Below, one piece after another: positions 27,509 to 35,621 of a DNA stretch of 64,000 nt (its first letter is position 1; each line of letters starts with the position of its first letter). The DNA is from Conexibacter sp. CPCC 205762 (GTDB lineage Bacteria; Actinomycetota; Thermoleophilia; Solirubrobacterales; Solirubrobacteraceae), in assembly GCF_030646155.1 (NCBI RefSeq), contig NZ_JAUTDN010000003.1:186001-250000 (forward strand). The letters are read 5' to 3'. A model generated the notes under the pieces. That model did not search any database and was not told where the DNA came from. It worked only from the letters and a program-made list of their open reading frames with translations. A program made the translations under genes and the position numbers.

Positions 27509-28038
27509 TGAATGTCCATGCCTTGGCTGCCGATCCCCGCATCGACGTAGCGACGGACCATGCGGACGTAGTTCGCCGCCCCGCGCAGGACGTAGTCGCG
27601 GTCCGGGTGGACGGAGGGCACGACGCGCGCCGGGACGCCCTGCGCGCGATGGCCGCCCGGCACCTCCAGCCGCGCCGCCAGCACCGCTCCGGAGGCGGCG
27701 ACCGAGCCGGCGCGCAGGATCGCCCCGGGCAGCACGTGCGCGCCGACGCCGACGAGGCAGACGTCCTCGACGATCGCCATCTCGATGAAGGCGAGGTGGG
27801 CGACGATGCAGTCGTCGCCGACGACGGTGAGCGCGTCCGGCCCGCTGTGGATGACGGCGTTGTCCTGCACGCTCGTGCGCGCGCCGATGCGGATCGCGCC
27901 GAAGTCGCCGCGCAGCACCGCGCCCGGCCAGACGCTGCTGTCGGGCCCGATCTCGACGTCGCCGACGACGGTCGCGGCCGGATGGACCCAGGCGGTCGGG
28001 GCGATCCGCGGGACCCTGCCGCCGAGCGCCTCGATCAT
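27493..28038 (-). CDS. Gamma-carbonic-anhydrase/PaaY-like hexapeptide protein
   Basis: A 181-residue left-handed beta-helix protein with hexapeptide repeats (VVGDVEIGPDSSVWPGAVLR, DFGAIRIGARTSVQDNAVIH). Two of the three zinc histidines of the family are visible (QDNAVIH and VAHLA). The third, in the usual GHxAxxH, is replaced by Glu (AHLAFIEM), so carbonic anhydrase activity is doubtful. PaaY proteins of this family act as thioesterases that rescue CoA in aromatic-acid catabolism, a plausible role here. ATGA overlap with the SDR upstream; its 3' end contains part of operator 2. Confidence 0.8.
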   Translation of the reverse strand: MIEALGGRVPRIAPTAWVHPAATVVGDVEIGPDSSVWPGAVLRGDFGAIRIGARTSVQDNAVIHSGPDALTVVGDDCIVAHLAFIEMAIVEDVCLVGVGAHVLPGAILRAGSVAASGAVLAARLEVPGGHRAQGVPARVVPSVHPDRDYVLRGAANYVRMVRRYVDAGIGSQGMDIQPSAC

Positions 28039-28814
28039 CGCGTCGCCGCCTCGACCGCCACCAGCCAGCCGGGCTTCTCGCCGCCGCCGTCGGCGCGCAG
28101 CTCGGCGCCGCTGACGTAGCCGGCGAGCGGCGAGGCCAGCAGCAGACAGGCGTCGGCGATGTCTGCCGGCGCCGCCATGCGGCCGGCCGGGATCGTCGCG
28201 TGGACGGCAGCGAGGCCGTGCTCCCCGCCGTAGTGCGCGGCCGAGCCGTCGGTCTGCACGAGCCCGACGGTCACCTGGTTGACGCGCACCTTCGGCCCCC
28301 ACTCCAGCGCGAGGCCGCGCGTGAGCGTGGCGAGGCCGGCCTTCGCCGCCGCGTAGAGGACGGTGCCGTGCGCCGGCCGCTCGCCGGCGACCGAGCCGAT
28401 GTTGACGATCGCGCCGCCGCCGGGCTGGCGCTGCATCGCGGCGTTGGCGCGCTGGGCGACCCACAGCGGCGCGAGCAGGTTGAGCGCGACGACCGACTGC
28501 GCCAGCCGTGCGCTCGTCTCGGCCGCCGAGGCCGCGGCGGTGCCGCCGGCGTTGTTGACGAGCACGTCGAGCTGGCCGAACCGCTCCAGCACCGCGTCGA
28601 CGACGCCGGCCGCCTGCTCGGGCTCGCGCACGTCGGCCTGCAGGAAGACCGCCTCGCCGCGCTCGCCGCGCGGCGGCTCGTCCGGCGCGCGACGGCCGCA
28701 GACGACGACTGTCGCGCCGACATCGAGGAACCGCTCCGCGATCGCGCGGCCGATCCCGCGCGTGCCGCCCGTGACGAGCACGACGCGGTACGACATGTCG
28801 AAGCCCTGACCCAT
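28035..28814 (-). CDS. Short-chain dehydrogenase (Rv3549c-like position)
   Basis: A 259-residue SDR. ATG 28814 is chosen because GGAGAGAG lies about 6 nt upstream and the operator lies further upstream; the longer frame to 28847 would run into the operator. TGGTRGIG, NNAGG, NIGSVAGE and YAAAK are all present. The C-terminal segment SGAELRADGGGEKPGW is slightly longer than usual. First gene of a two-gene unit with the hexapeptide protein, under operator 3. Probable role: a hydroxyl/keto step in HIP breakdown. Confidence 0.87.
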   Translation of the reverse strand: MGQGFDMSYRVVLVTGGTRGIGRAIAERFLDVGATVVVCGRRAPDEPPRGERGEAVFLQADVREPEQAAGVVDAVLERFGQLDVLVNNAGGTAAASAAETSARLAQSVVALNLLAPLWVAQRANAAMQRQPGGGAIVNIGSVAGERPAHGTVLYAAAKAGLATLTRGLALEWGPKVRVNQVTVGLVQTDGSAAHYGGEHGLAAVHATIPAGRMAAPADIADACLLLASPLAGYVSGAELRADGGGEKPGWLVAVEAATR

Positions 28815-28838
28815 GCGCCCTCTCTCCTTCGGCGGCTG

Positions 28839-28856
28839 ACCAAGCAAGTGCTTGGT
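28839..28856. promoter_or_regulatory. KstR2-like operator 3 (SDR / hexapeptide-protein unit)
   Basis: ACCAAGC-AAGT-GCTTGGT, the best copy: the symmetry continues outward, giving 11-bp perfect arms (28835-28845 and 28850-28860) around AAGT. It lies 25 bases before the SDR start. Confidence 0.88.
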
Positions 28857-28895
28857 CAGCCTATCAGCCGAACGGCTGCTCCGGCCTCGCCGGGC

Positions 28896-30059
28896 CTAGC
28901 CGACGCCCCAGAGTCTCTCGTACTGCGCTCTGTAGTCCTCGACCGTCGGGAACTCGTCGGTCGTGCTCGGGATCGTGTCCTTCGTGACGACCCAGTGCGG
29001 GTAGGTCTGCGCCGTCGACGGGTCGGTCGACTCGCCGTTGACGCTGCGGATCAGGAAGTCGACCGCGCGCCACATCAGCTCCGGGTAGCCGTAGATGTGC
29101 TCGGCCACGACCGACTGCCCGGCCTTCAGGTAGCCGGCGGTCGTCGGGTTGTTGTTGATGCCGACGAACTTGACGCCGTCGCCGACGCCGGCCGACTGCA
29201 GCGCCGCTGGGACGCCGACCGACATGTCGGCGAAGCCGTTGACGACCCAGTTGACGTCCGGGTGCGCCTGCAGGTAGGTCGAGATGCGCGTCGGCAGGTC
29301 GTTGCCGATCGAGGTCGCCGGCACGTCGAGCTCGTCGACCGAGCAGGAGTCGCAGTATCTCTCGATCGTCTCGCCGAACGATCTGCCCAGCAGCTGCACC
29401 GTCGGGTAGGCGGCGACGCCGACGATCATCGCCTTGATGTCCTTGCCGCCAGCGTCGACGAGCGCGTACTTCGCCAGCCGCTCGCCGGCCGCGACGTAGT
29501 CGGGCGTGCCGGCGAAGACCGCGGAGATGCCTCTGCCGGGCGGGTCGGTGACGGAGATGTCGACGACCGGCACTCTCGCCGCCTCCAGCTCGGCCAGCTC
29601 CGGGTTCATCATCGTGCGCGGGAAGCCGGAGGCGACGACGCCGTCGGGCTTGTCCTGCGCCGCCTGGCCCCACGCCGCCTTCACCGACTCGGGCGTGACG
29701 CCGGCCTTGATCGCCTTGACCTTCCAGCCGACGGCGTCGGCCGCCGCTCTGAGGTACTCGCCGTTGGTGGCGCAGACCGGCGAGCCGCACTGGATGTAGT
29801 AGATCTCCTTGCCGGTCGGGATCTCTCTCTCGATCGGCGCGTCGATCCCGATGCTCGTCGGGCGCGTCGTGAACTCTCTCACCGCGTCGGTGACCTCGGC
29901 CGGCAGGCCGCTGTCGGCCGGCGCGGTCGCCGCGCCGCTGGTGCCGGCGCCGTCTCCGCCGCCGTCGTCGTCGCTGCTCCCGCAGGCGGCGACCGTCAGC
30001 ACGAGCGCGAACGCGGCCACCAGCGCCACGATCGCCCGCGCCCAATCTCTCATCCGCAC
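28896..30059 (-). CDS. CUT2-type ABC transporter substrate-binding lipoprotein (orphan)
   Basis: A 387-residue periplasmic-binding-protein of the ribose/xylose (Peripla_BP_4) type. Signal peptide with lipobox VAAC (residues ~20-26), Gly/Asp-rich linker, then two lobes: IYYIQCGSPVCATNGEYLRAA, GVVASGF, PVVDISVTDPP, and HPDVNWVVNGFADMSVGVPA. GTG 30059 has GGAGGAG 6-7 nt upstream; ATG 30053 is an alternative. Paralogue of the binding protein at 47488 (shared RPTSIGIDAP, DDLPTRI/NDLPTRI, TYLQAHPDVNW). It has its own operator (4) but no ATPase or permease beside it, so it may share the transporter at 44.9-47.5 kb. Ligand probably a steroid fragment, by context only. Confidence 0.86.
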   Translation of the reverse strand: MRMRDWARAIVALVAAFALVLTVAACGSSDDDGGGDGAGTSGAATAPADSGLPAEVTDAVREFTTRPTSIGIDAPIEREIPTGKEIYYIQCGSPVCATNGEYLRAAADAVGWKVKAIKAGVTPESVKAAWGQAAQDKPDGVVASGFPRTMMNPELAELEAARVPVVDISVTDPPGRGISAVFAGTPDYVAAGERLAKYALVDAGGKDIKAMIVGVAAYPTVQLLGRSFGETIERYCDSCSVDELDVPATSIGNDLPTRISTYLQAHPDVNWVVNGFADMSVGVPAALQSAGVGDGVKFVGINNNPTTAGYLKAGQSVVAEHIYGYPELMWRAVDFLIRSVNGESTDPSTAQTYPHWVVTKDTIPSTTDEFPTVEDYRAQYERLWGVG

Positions 30060-30079
30060 CGTCTCTCCTCCTCGACTAG

Positions 30080-30097
30080 ACCAAATGCTTGCTTGGT
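30080..30097. promoter_or_regulatory. KstR2-like operator 4 (orphan binding-protein gene)
   Basis: ACCAAAT-GCTT-GCTTGGT: right arm perfect, left arm with two changes, the weakest left half among the nine. It lies 21 bases before the GTG of the binding-protein gene, after the end of the SDR gene upstream. Confidence 0.72.
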
Positions 30098-30162
30098 AGC
30101 GTAAGCGGGCGAGGCGACGGGCGTCAAGCGAGCGGTGCCGCGGGCGCGGCGGCGGACGCGGT

Positions 30163-30930
30163 CTACGCCATCGCGATCCCGCCGTTGACGCTCAGCACCT
30201 GGCCGGTGACGAAGCCGGCGGCGGGCGAGGCGAGGTAGCCGATCGCCGCCGCGACCTCCTCCGGCCTGCCGAGGCGGCCGGCCGGCGTCGCCCGCAGCAG
30301 CCCCTCGCGCAGCCGCGGGCGGGCGTCGAGGATCGCGCGCGAGGCGGTCGTGTCGACCGGGCCCGGACAGACGACGTTGGCGGTCACGCCGTCGCGCGCC
30401 AGCTCGCGCGCGACCGACTTCGCGAAGCCGAGCAGACCGGCCTTGGTCGCCGCGTAGACGGCCTCGCCGCCGGCGCCCGCACGGGCGCTGTCGGAGGCGA
30501 CGTAGACCAGCCGTCCCCAGCCGCGCTCTTGCATCGCGCCGGCGAGCGTCTGCGTCAGCGCCATCGGTGCGCGCAGGTTGAGCTGCCACAGCCGCTCCCA
30601 CTCGCCGCGCTCGTGCTCGGAGAAGCGCGCGACGACCGGCAGCCCGGCGACCGAGGCGAGCACGTCGGGCACGTGCGCGGCCAGCCGCGACGGCGCGCCG
30701 TCGTCGAGCAGGTCGCAGGGATCGGCGACCAGTCCCGGCAGCTCGGCCTCCAGCGCCTCCAGCGCGGGGACGGGCAGGTCGGTCGCGACGACGCGCGCGC
30801 CGGCGCCGTGCAGCTCGCGGCAGACCGCGCGCCCGATGTCGCTGCCGGCGCCGGTCACGAGCGCCACCCGCCCCGCGAGCGCGCCGCCGCCCGCCGCCGC
30901 GCCGCCGCCCGCGTCTCTCTTCTGATCCAT
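30163..30930 (-). CDS. Short-chain dehydrogenase/reductase
   Basis: A 255-residue SDR: TGAGSDIG cofactor loop, VASVAGLP in place of NNAG, VASDSARA and YAATK catalytic motifs, ending QVLSVNGGIAMA. On the minus strand TAGATT-N6-ATG predicts a leaderless mRNA, and operator 5 overlaps that -10 element. It is divergent from ipdF and shares its operator. The exact step in the pathway is unknown. Confidence 0.87.
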   Translation of the reverse strand: MDQKRDAGGGAAAGGGALAGRVALVTGAGSDIGRAVCRELHGAGARVVATDLPVPALEALEAELPGLVADPCDLLDDGAPSRLAAHVPDVLASVAGLPVVARFSEHERGEWERLWQLNLRAPMALTQTLAGAMQERGWGRLVYVASDSARAGAGGEAVYAATKAGLLGFAKSVARELARDGVTANVVCPGPVDTTASRAILDARPRLREGLLRATPAGRLGRPEEVAAAIGYLASPAAGFVTGQVLSVNGGIAMA

Positions 30931-30937
30931 GGCGTGA

Positions 30938-30955
30938 ATCTAGCAAGCGCTTGGT
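30938..30955. promoter_or_regulatory. KstR2-like operator 5 (SDR / ipdF-echA20-fadE31 operon)
   Basis: ATCTAGC-AAGC-GCTTGGT, overlapping the predicted -10 (TAGATT, minus strand) of the SDR gene and followed by TACGCT (30959-30964) as possible -10 of the plus-strand operon. One site could thus silence both directions. Confidence 0.82.
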
Positions 30956-31046
30956 CGGTACGCTAAGGTTCAGAGGCGGTGGGACGATGCCCACCGAGAG
31001 GCGCGCCGGCGTGCGGCGCACCGTGTCGCGAAGAGGAGAGGCAGCT

Positions 31047-31829
31047 TTGCCCGCAGCACCGTCACACCCGCCCGCCGGCCGCTCGCTGCTGGCCGGCCGC
31101 ACGGTCCTCGTCACCGCCGCCGCCGGCACCGGCATCGGCTGGGCCGCCGCCGAGCGCGCCGCGCTGGAGGGCGCGCGCGTCGCGATCTCCGACGTGCACG
31201 AGCGCCGCCTGGACGAGGCCGCCGACAGACTCGCCGCGATCGCCGGCGAGCGCCCGCTCGCGATCCCCTGCGACGTGACCGCCGAGACGCAGGTCCAGCA
31301 GCTGGTGGACGGCGTCGTCGCCGCCTACGGCCGGCTCGACGTGCTCGTCAACAACGCCGGCCTCGGCGGCGAGACCTCGATCCTCGAGATGCGCGACGAG
31401 CAGTGGTCGCGCGTGCTCGACGTGACGCTCAACGGCACCTTCCGCTGCACCCGCGCCGCGCTGCGTCACATGGTCGCGCGCGGCAGCGGCGCGATCGTCA
31501 ACAACGCCTCGATCTCCGGCTGGCGCGCACAGGCCGGTCAGGCCCACTACGCCGCCGCGAAGGCCGGCGTGATGGCGCTGACGCGCTGCGCCGCGCTCGA
31601 CGTCGCCGACAGCGGCGTGCGCGTCAACGCCGTCGCGCCCAGCATCGCGATGCATCCCCACCTCGCCAAGACCTCCTCGGAGGAACTGCTCGCCGAGCTG
31701 TCTGCGAGAGAGGCGTTCGGCCGCGCGGCCGAGCCGTGGGAGGTCGCGAACGTGATCGTCTTCCTCGCCAGCGACTACGCGTCGTACATGACCGGCGAGG
31801 TCGTCTCCGTCAGCAGCCAGCACCCCTAG
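31047..31829 (+). CDS. ipdF: IpdF, short-chain dehydrogenase of HIP degradation
   Basis: A 260-residue SDR. The TTG at 31047 is preferred: AGAGGAGAGG lies about 6 nt upstream and it gives the same 14-residue lead before LLAGRTVLVTAAAGTGIG as in M. tuberculosis IpdF (Rv3559c); ATG 30987 is the alternative. Shared landmarks are SDVHERRLDEAADRLA, LVNNAGLGGETS, GAIVNNASISGWRAQ, HYAAAKAGVMALTRC, AFGRAAEPWEVANVI and the end EVVSVSSQHP. IpdF oxidises 5-hydroxy-HIP-CoA-type intermediates. First gene of the plus-strand operon ipdF-echA20-fadE31-partner-hydratase. Confidence 0.9.
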   Translation: MPAAPSHPPAGRSLLAGRTVLVTAAAGTGIGWAAAERAALEGARVAISDVHERRLDEAADRLAAIAGERPLAIPCDVTAETQVQQLVDGVVAAYGRLDVLVNNAGLGGETSILEMRDEQWSRVLDVTLNGTFRCTRAALRHMVARGSGAIVNNASISGWRAQAGQAHYAAAKAGVMALTRCAALDVADSGVRVNAVAPSIAMHPHLAKTSSEELLAELSAREAFGRAAEPWEVANVIVFLASDYASYMTGEVVSVSSQHP

Positions 31830-31839
31830 GAGGGCCCGC

Positions 31840-32595
31840 ATGTCACCGCCGCCGCTCGTCACCGCGACCGTCGACGACGACGGGATCGCCGAGGTCGTCG
31901 TCGACGCCCCGCCCGTCAACGCGCTGCCCGTCGCGGGCTGGTTCGAGCTGGCGCGCGTGCTGCGCGAGCTGGGCGAGGACGAGGCGGTCCGCGTGGTCGT
32001 GCTGCGCGCCGAGGGACGCGGCTTCAACGCCGGCGTCGACATCAAGGAGATTCAGCGCGAGGGCGGCTCGCACCGCGCGCTGATCGGCGCCAACCGCGGC
32101 TGCTACGCCGCCTTCGCCGCCGTCTACGAGTGTGCGGTGCCGGTCGTCGCGGCCGTGCACGGCTTCTGCCTCGGCGGCGGGATCGGGCTCGTCGGCAACG
32201 CCGACGTGATCGTCGCCAGCGACGACGCGACCTTCGGCCTGCCGGAGGTCGACCGCGGCGCGCTCGGCGCCGCCACCCACCTCGCGCGGCTCGTGCCGCA
32301 GCACAGGATGCGGGCGATGATGTACACGTCGGCGACCGCGACAGCCGCCGAGCTGCACGCCTTCGGCAGCGTCCTGGAGGTCGTCCCGCGCGAGCAGCTG
32401 CGCGACGCCGCCCGCGCCGTCGCCGCCCAGATCGCGGCCAAGAACCCGGTCGTGATCCGGGCCGCGAAGGAGGCGCTGAACGGGATCGACCCGGTCGACG
32501 TCAAGCGCAGCTACCGCTTCGAGCAGGGCTTCACCTTCGAGCTCAACCTCGACGGCGTCGCCGACGAGGTCCGCGACACGTTCGGCAAGGACTGA
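31840..32595 (+). CDS. echA20: EchA20, (7aS)-HIEC-CoA ring-opening crotonase
   Basis: A 251-residue crotonase-fold enzyme. Near-identical blocks to M. tuberculosis EchA20 (Rv3550): RAEGRGFNAGVDIKEIQRE, YECAVPVVAAVHGFCLGGG, NADVIVASDDATFGLPEVDR, GALGAATHLARLVPQH, FGSVLEVVPREQL and RFEQGFTFELNLDGVADE. EchA20 hydrolytically opens ring D of the HIP-derived CoA ester. It follows ipdF by 10 nt, with AGGAGGG before the start. Confidence 0.93.
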   Translation: MSPPPLVTATVDDDGIAEVVVDAPPVNALPVAGWFELARVLRELGEDEAVRVVVLRAEGRGFNAGVDIKEIQREGGSHRALIGANRGCYAAFAAVYECAVPVVAAVHGFCLGGGIGLVGNADVIVASDDATFGLPEVDRGALGAATHLARLVPQHRMRAMMYTSATATAAELHAFGSVLEVVPREQLRDAARAVAAQIAAKNPVVIRAAKEALNGIDPVDVKRSYRFEQGFTFELNLDGVADEVRDTFGKD

Positions 32596-32600
32596 CGCGG

Positions 32601-33737
32601 ATGGACCTCACCTACACGCCGGCCGAGGAGGCCTTCCGCGCCGAGGCGCGCGCCTGGCTGGAGGCCAACGTCCCGCACGACCTCGCCTCCGGCGACAGCG
32701 CCGAGGGCTTCGCGCAGCATCTCGAATGGGAGCGCGCGCTGCACGCCGCCCGTTGGGCGGTCGTCTCCTGGCCGGAGCGCTACGGCGGTCGCGACGCCTC
32801 GATCTGGGAGTGGCTGATCTTCGAGGAGGAGTACTACCGCGCCGGCGCGCCGATGCGCGTGACGCAGAACGGCATCTTCCTGCTGGCGCCGACGATCTTC
32901 GAGTTCGGCACGCAGGAGCAGCAGGACGCGCTGCTGCCGCGGATGGCCGCCGCCGAGGACCTCTGGTGCCAGGGCTGGTCCGAGCCGGGCGCGGGCAGCG
33001 ACCTGGCGGCGACGAAGGCGCGCGCTGTGCGCGACGAGGCGGGCGGCGGCTGGCGCCTCACCGGCCAGAAGACATGGACGACCCGCGGCGCGTTCTGCAC
33101 CCACATGTTCGGCCTCTTCCGCAGCGACCCCGGCAGCGAGCGCCATCGCGGCCTGACCTACTTCATGGTCCCGCTCGACGCGCCCGGCGTGACCGTCCGC
33201 GGCTTCGGCCGGCTCGACGGCGACGAGGGCTTCGCCGAGGTCTTCCTCGACGACGCCTTCGTCCCCGACGACGCGGTCCTCGGCGGGGTCGACAGAGGCT
33301 GGTCGGTCGCGATGGCGACGACCGGCTCCGAGCGCGGCCTGACGCTGCGCTCGCCGGGCCGCTTCCTGTCTGCGGCCGAGCGGCTGGTCGAGCTGGCGCG
33401 CGATCGCGGCGCCCGCGAGGACGCGCTCGCGCGCGACCGCGTCGTGCGCGCCTGGATCGACGCCGACGCCTACCAGCAGTTCACGCTGCAGCAGGTGACC
33501 GAGATCGCCGCCGGCAGCGCGACCGGCGCCCGCTCGTCGCTCAACAAGCTGTTCTGGTCGCAGCTCGACGTGCGCCTGCACGAGACGGCGCTCGACCTGC
33601 TGGGTCCCGAGGCCGAGCTGGACGGTCCCTGGTCGCGCGGCTTCCTGTTCGCGCTCGCCGGCCCGATCTACGCCGGCACCAACGAGATCCAGCGCAACAT
33701 CGTCGCCGAGCGCGTGCTCGGCCTGCCGCGGAAGTGA
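32601..33737 (+). CDS. fadE31: Acyl-CoA dehydrogenase FadE31-like (alpha subunit)
   Basis: A 378-residue acyl-CoA dehydrogenase: EGFAQHLEWERALHAA, WPERYGGRDASIWEW, LWCQGWSEPGAGSDLA, TGQKTWTTRGAF, MATTGSERGLTLRSPGRFL and the end AGPIYAGTNEIQRNIVAERV. Pattern and neighbours match fadE31 (Rv3562) of the mycobacterial KstR2 regulon. Ala replaces the YEGT Glu, as in steroid heterotetrameric enzymes. It starts 5 nt after echA20 and probably pairs with the next gene product. Confidence 0.86.
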   Translation: MDLTYTPAEEAFRAEARAWLEANVPHDLASGDSAEGFAQHLEWERALHAARWAVVSWPERYGGRDASIWEWLIFEEEYYRAGAPMRVTQNGIFLLAPTIFEFGTQEQQDALLPRMAAAEDLWCQGWSEPGAGSDLAATKARAVRDEAGGGWRLTGQKTWTTRGAFCTHMFGLFRSDPGSERHRGLTYFMVPLDAPGVTVRGFGRLDGDEGFAEVFLDDAFVPDDAVLGGVDRGWSVAMATTGSERGLTLRSPGRFLSAAERLVELARDRGAREDALARDRVVRAWIDADAYQQFTLQQVTEIAAGSATGARSSLNKLFWSQLDVRLHETALDLLGPEAELDGPWSRGFLFALAGPIYAGTNEIQRNIVAERVLGLPRK

Positions 33738-33744
33738 GGACGCG

Positions 33745-34773
33745 ATGCGCTTTGCGTTGAACAGCGACCAGGCCGCCCTGCGGGAAGCGGTGCGCGACCT
33801 GCTGAGAGCCGAGTGCCCGCCTGCGGTCGTGCGCGCCGGCTGGCCCGGCTCGGAGGAGTCCGACCTCGCGCGCGTGCGGCGCGTGTGGGACCAGCTCGGC
33901 GAGATGGGCGTGCTCGGCGCGGCCGTGCCGGAGGCCGACGGCGGCCTCGGGCTCGGCGCCGTCGCACTCGTCGGGCTGCTGGAGGAGGCCGGCCGCGCCG
34001 CGCTGCCGCTGCCGCTGATGGAGACGGCGTTCGTCGCCGGCCCGCTGCTCGCCGCCGCCGGCGAGGCCGCGCTGGTCGAGCGGCTGGCGGCCGGCGAGCT
34101 GGTCGTCGGGGCGGCGCTCGACGGGTCGGGGATCGTCCCCTTCGCACAGGTCGCCGACGCGCTGATCGCGGGCGACGCCCGCGCGCCCGGCGGCGAGCTG
34201 CGGCTGCTGCGACCGCCCGCGTTCGCGCCGCTGGAGTCGATCGACGGGGCGCGGGGCCTCGGCCGCGTCGCCGCCGACGCCGGCCTCGTGCTCGACCTCG
34301 ACGCCGCCGCGCTCGCGGCCGCCTGGGAGCGCGGCGCGCTCGGCGCCGCCGCGCAGCTGCTCGGCCTCGGCCGCGCGCTGCTGGCGCTGGCGGCCGACTA
34401 CGTCACGGAGCGCAGACAGTTCGGCGTCGCGATCGGCACCTTCCAGGCGGTCAAGCACCAGCTCGCCGACGCGCTGCTGGCGCTGGAGTTCGCCGCCCCG
34501 GCGGTGCTGCGCGCCGCCTGGTCGCTCGACCGCGGAGCCGGCGACGCCGGCCGCGACGTCGCCGTCGCGAAGGCGCTCGCCTCCGACGCGGCGCTGCAGG
34601 TCGCGGCGACCGCGCTGCAGGTCCACGGCGCGATCGCCTACACGGTCGAGTACGACCTGCACCTGCACGCCAAGCGCGTCTGGGCCGGCGCCCGCGCGTG
34701 GGGCGACGCCGACTGGCAGCGCACGCGGGTCGCCGCGGCGCTGGGACTGCTGCCCGAGGAGGCGCTGCGATGA
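33745..34773 (+). CDS. Acyl-CoA dehydrogenase beta-like subunit (FadE32/33 type)
   Basis: A 342-residue, Ala-rich acyl-CoA dehydrogenase-fold protein: MRFALNSDQAALREAVRDLL, LGAAVPEADGGLGLGAVALVGLLEE, TERRQFGVAIGTFQAVKHQLAD and TALQVHGAIAYTVEYDLHLH. It is shorter and lacks the usual middle motifs, like the beta subunits of alpha2beta2 steroid dehydrogenases. Located 7 nt after fadE31, so the two likely form one enzyme. Whether it is closer to FadE32 or FadE33 needs a tree. Confidence 0.82.
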   Translation: MRFALNSDQAALREAVRDLLRAECPPAVVRAGWPGSEESDLARVRRVWDQLGEMGVLGAAVPEADGGLGLGAVALVGLLEEAGRAALPLPLMETAFVAGPLLAAAGEAALVERLAAGELVVGAALDGSGIVPFAQVADALIAGDARAPGGELRLLRPPAFAPLESIDGARGLGRVAADAGLVLDLDAAALAAAWERGALGAAAQLLGLGRALLALAADYVTERRQFGVAIGTFQAVKHQLADALLALEFAAPAVLRAAWSLDRGAGDAGRDVAVAKALASDAALQVAATALQVHGAIAYTVEYDLHLHAKRVWAGARAWGDADWQRTRVAAALGLLPEEALR

Positions 34774-35621
34774 GCGAGCAGGAGACCGAGCAGGTCGTCG
34801 TGACCGAGCGCCGCGGCGCGGTCGCGATCGTGACGATGAACCGGCCGAGATACCGCAACGCGCAGAACTCGGCGATGACGTACGCGCTCGACGACGCCTT
34901 CTACGCCGCCGTCGAGGACGACGAGGTGAAGGCGATCGTGCTGGCCGGCGCCGGCGACCACTTCTCCGCCGGCCACGACATCGGCTCGCCCGGCCGCGAC
35001 GCCGACAGGTCGTTCCCGCGCCGCGCGCAGCTGTGGTGGGACCACGTCGGCAAGGCCGGCGCCGAGCAGCGGATCGCGCGCGAGGCGGAGGTCTACGTCG
35101 GCATGTGCCGGCGCTGGCGCGAGCTGCCGAAGCCGACGATCGCGATGGTGCAGGGCGCCTGCGTCGCGGGCGCGCTGATGCTGGCGTGGTCGTGCGACCT
35201 GATCGTCGCCGCCGACGACGCCTTCTTCGCCGACCCGGTCGTGCGGATGGGGATCCCCGGCGTCGAGTACTTCGCCCACCCGTGGGTGATGGGGCCGCGC
35301 TTCGCGAAGGAGATGCTGTTCACGGGCGAGCGGATCGCGGCCGAGCGCGCGCTCGGGCTCGGCATGGTCAACCGCGTCGTCGCGCGCGGCGAGCTGGAGG
35401 CCGAGACGCTGGCGCTGGCGGACAGGATCGCGGCGATGCCGCGGCTCGGCCTGGCGCTGACGAAGAAGGCCGTCAACCAGGCCGAGGACCTGATGGGGCT
35501 GCAGAGCGGGATCGACTCGGTCTTCGGCCTCCACCACGTCGCGCACGCGCACAACGCCGAGGTCGGCAGCGACCATCTCGGCGGTCACGACGCGCGCTCG
35601 ATGCGCGACGCGGCGCGCTAG
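34770..35621 (+). CDS. Enoyl-CoA hydratase/isomerase family protein
   Basis: A 283-residue crotonase-fold protein with ATGA overlap to the preceding gene. VVTERRGAVAIVTMNRPRYR, the oxyanion segment SAGHDIGSPG, then MVQGACVAGALMLAWSCDLI, with a ~25-residue insertion (RSFPRRAQLWWDHVGKAG) before the second half. One of the two usual catalytic Glu positions looks replaced (PVVRMGIPGVEY), so it may be an isomerase or thioesterase-like member. Last gene of the ipdF operon. Its stop shares a CTAG with the opposite kstR2 gene. Confidence 0.86.
   Translation: MSEQETEQVVVTERRGAVAIVTMNRPRYRNAQNSAMTYALDDAFYAAVEDDEVKAIVLAGAGDHFSAGHDIGSPGRDADRSFPRRAQLWWDHVGKAGAEQRIAREAEVYVGMCRRWRELPKPTIAMVQGACVAGALMLAWSCDLIVAADDAFFADPVVRMGIPGVEYFAHPWVMGPRFAKEMLFTGERIAAERALGLGMVNRVVARGELEAETLALADRIAAMPRLGLALTKKAVNQAEDLMGLQSGIDSVFGLHHVAHAHNAEVGSDHLGGHDARSMRDAAR

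Noticed and set aside
27453..27542. Longer IpdA with 30 more N-terminal residues
   Set aside because: That extension would translate through the operator; GTG 27452 has a strong ribosome-binding site.
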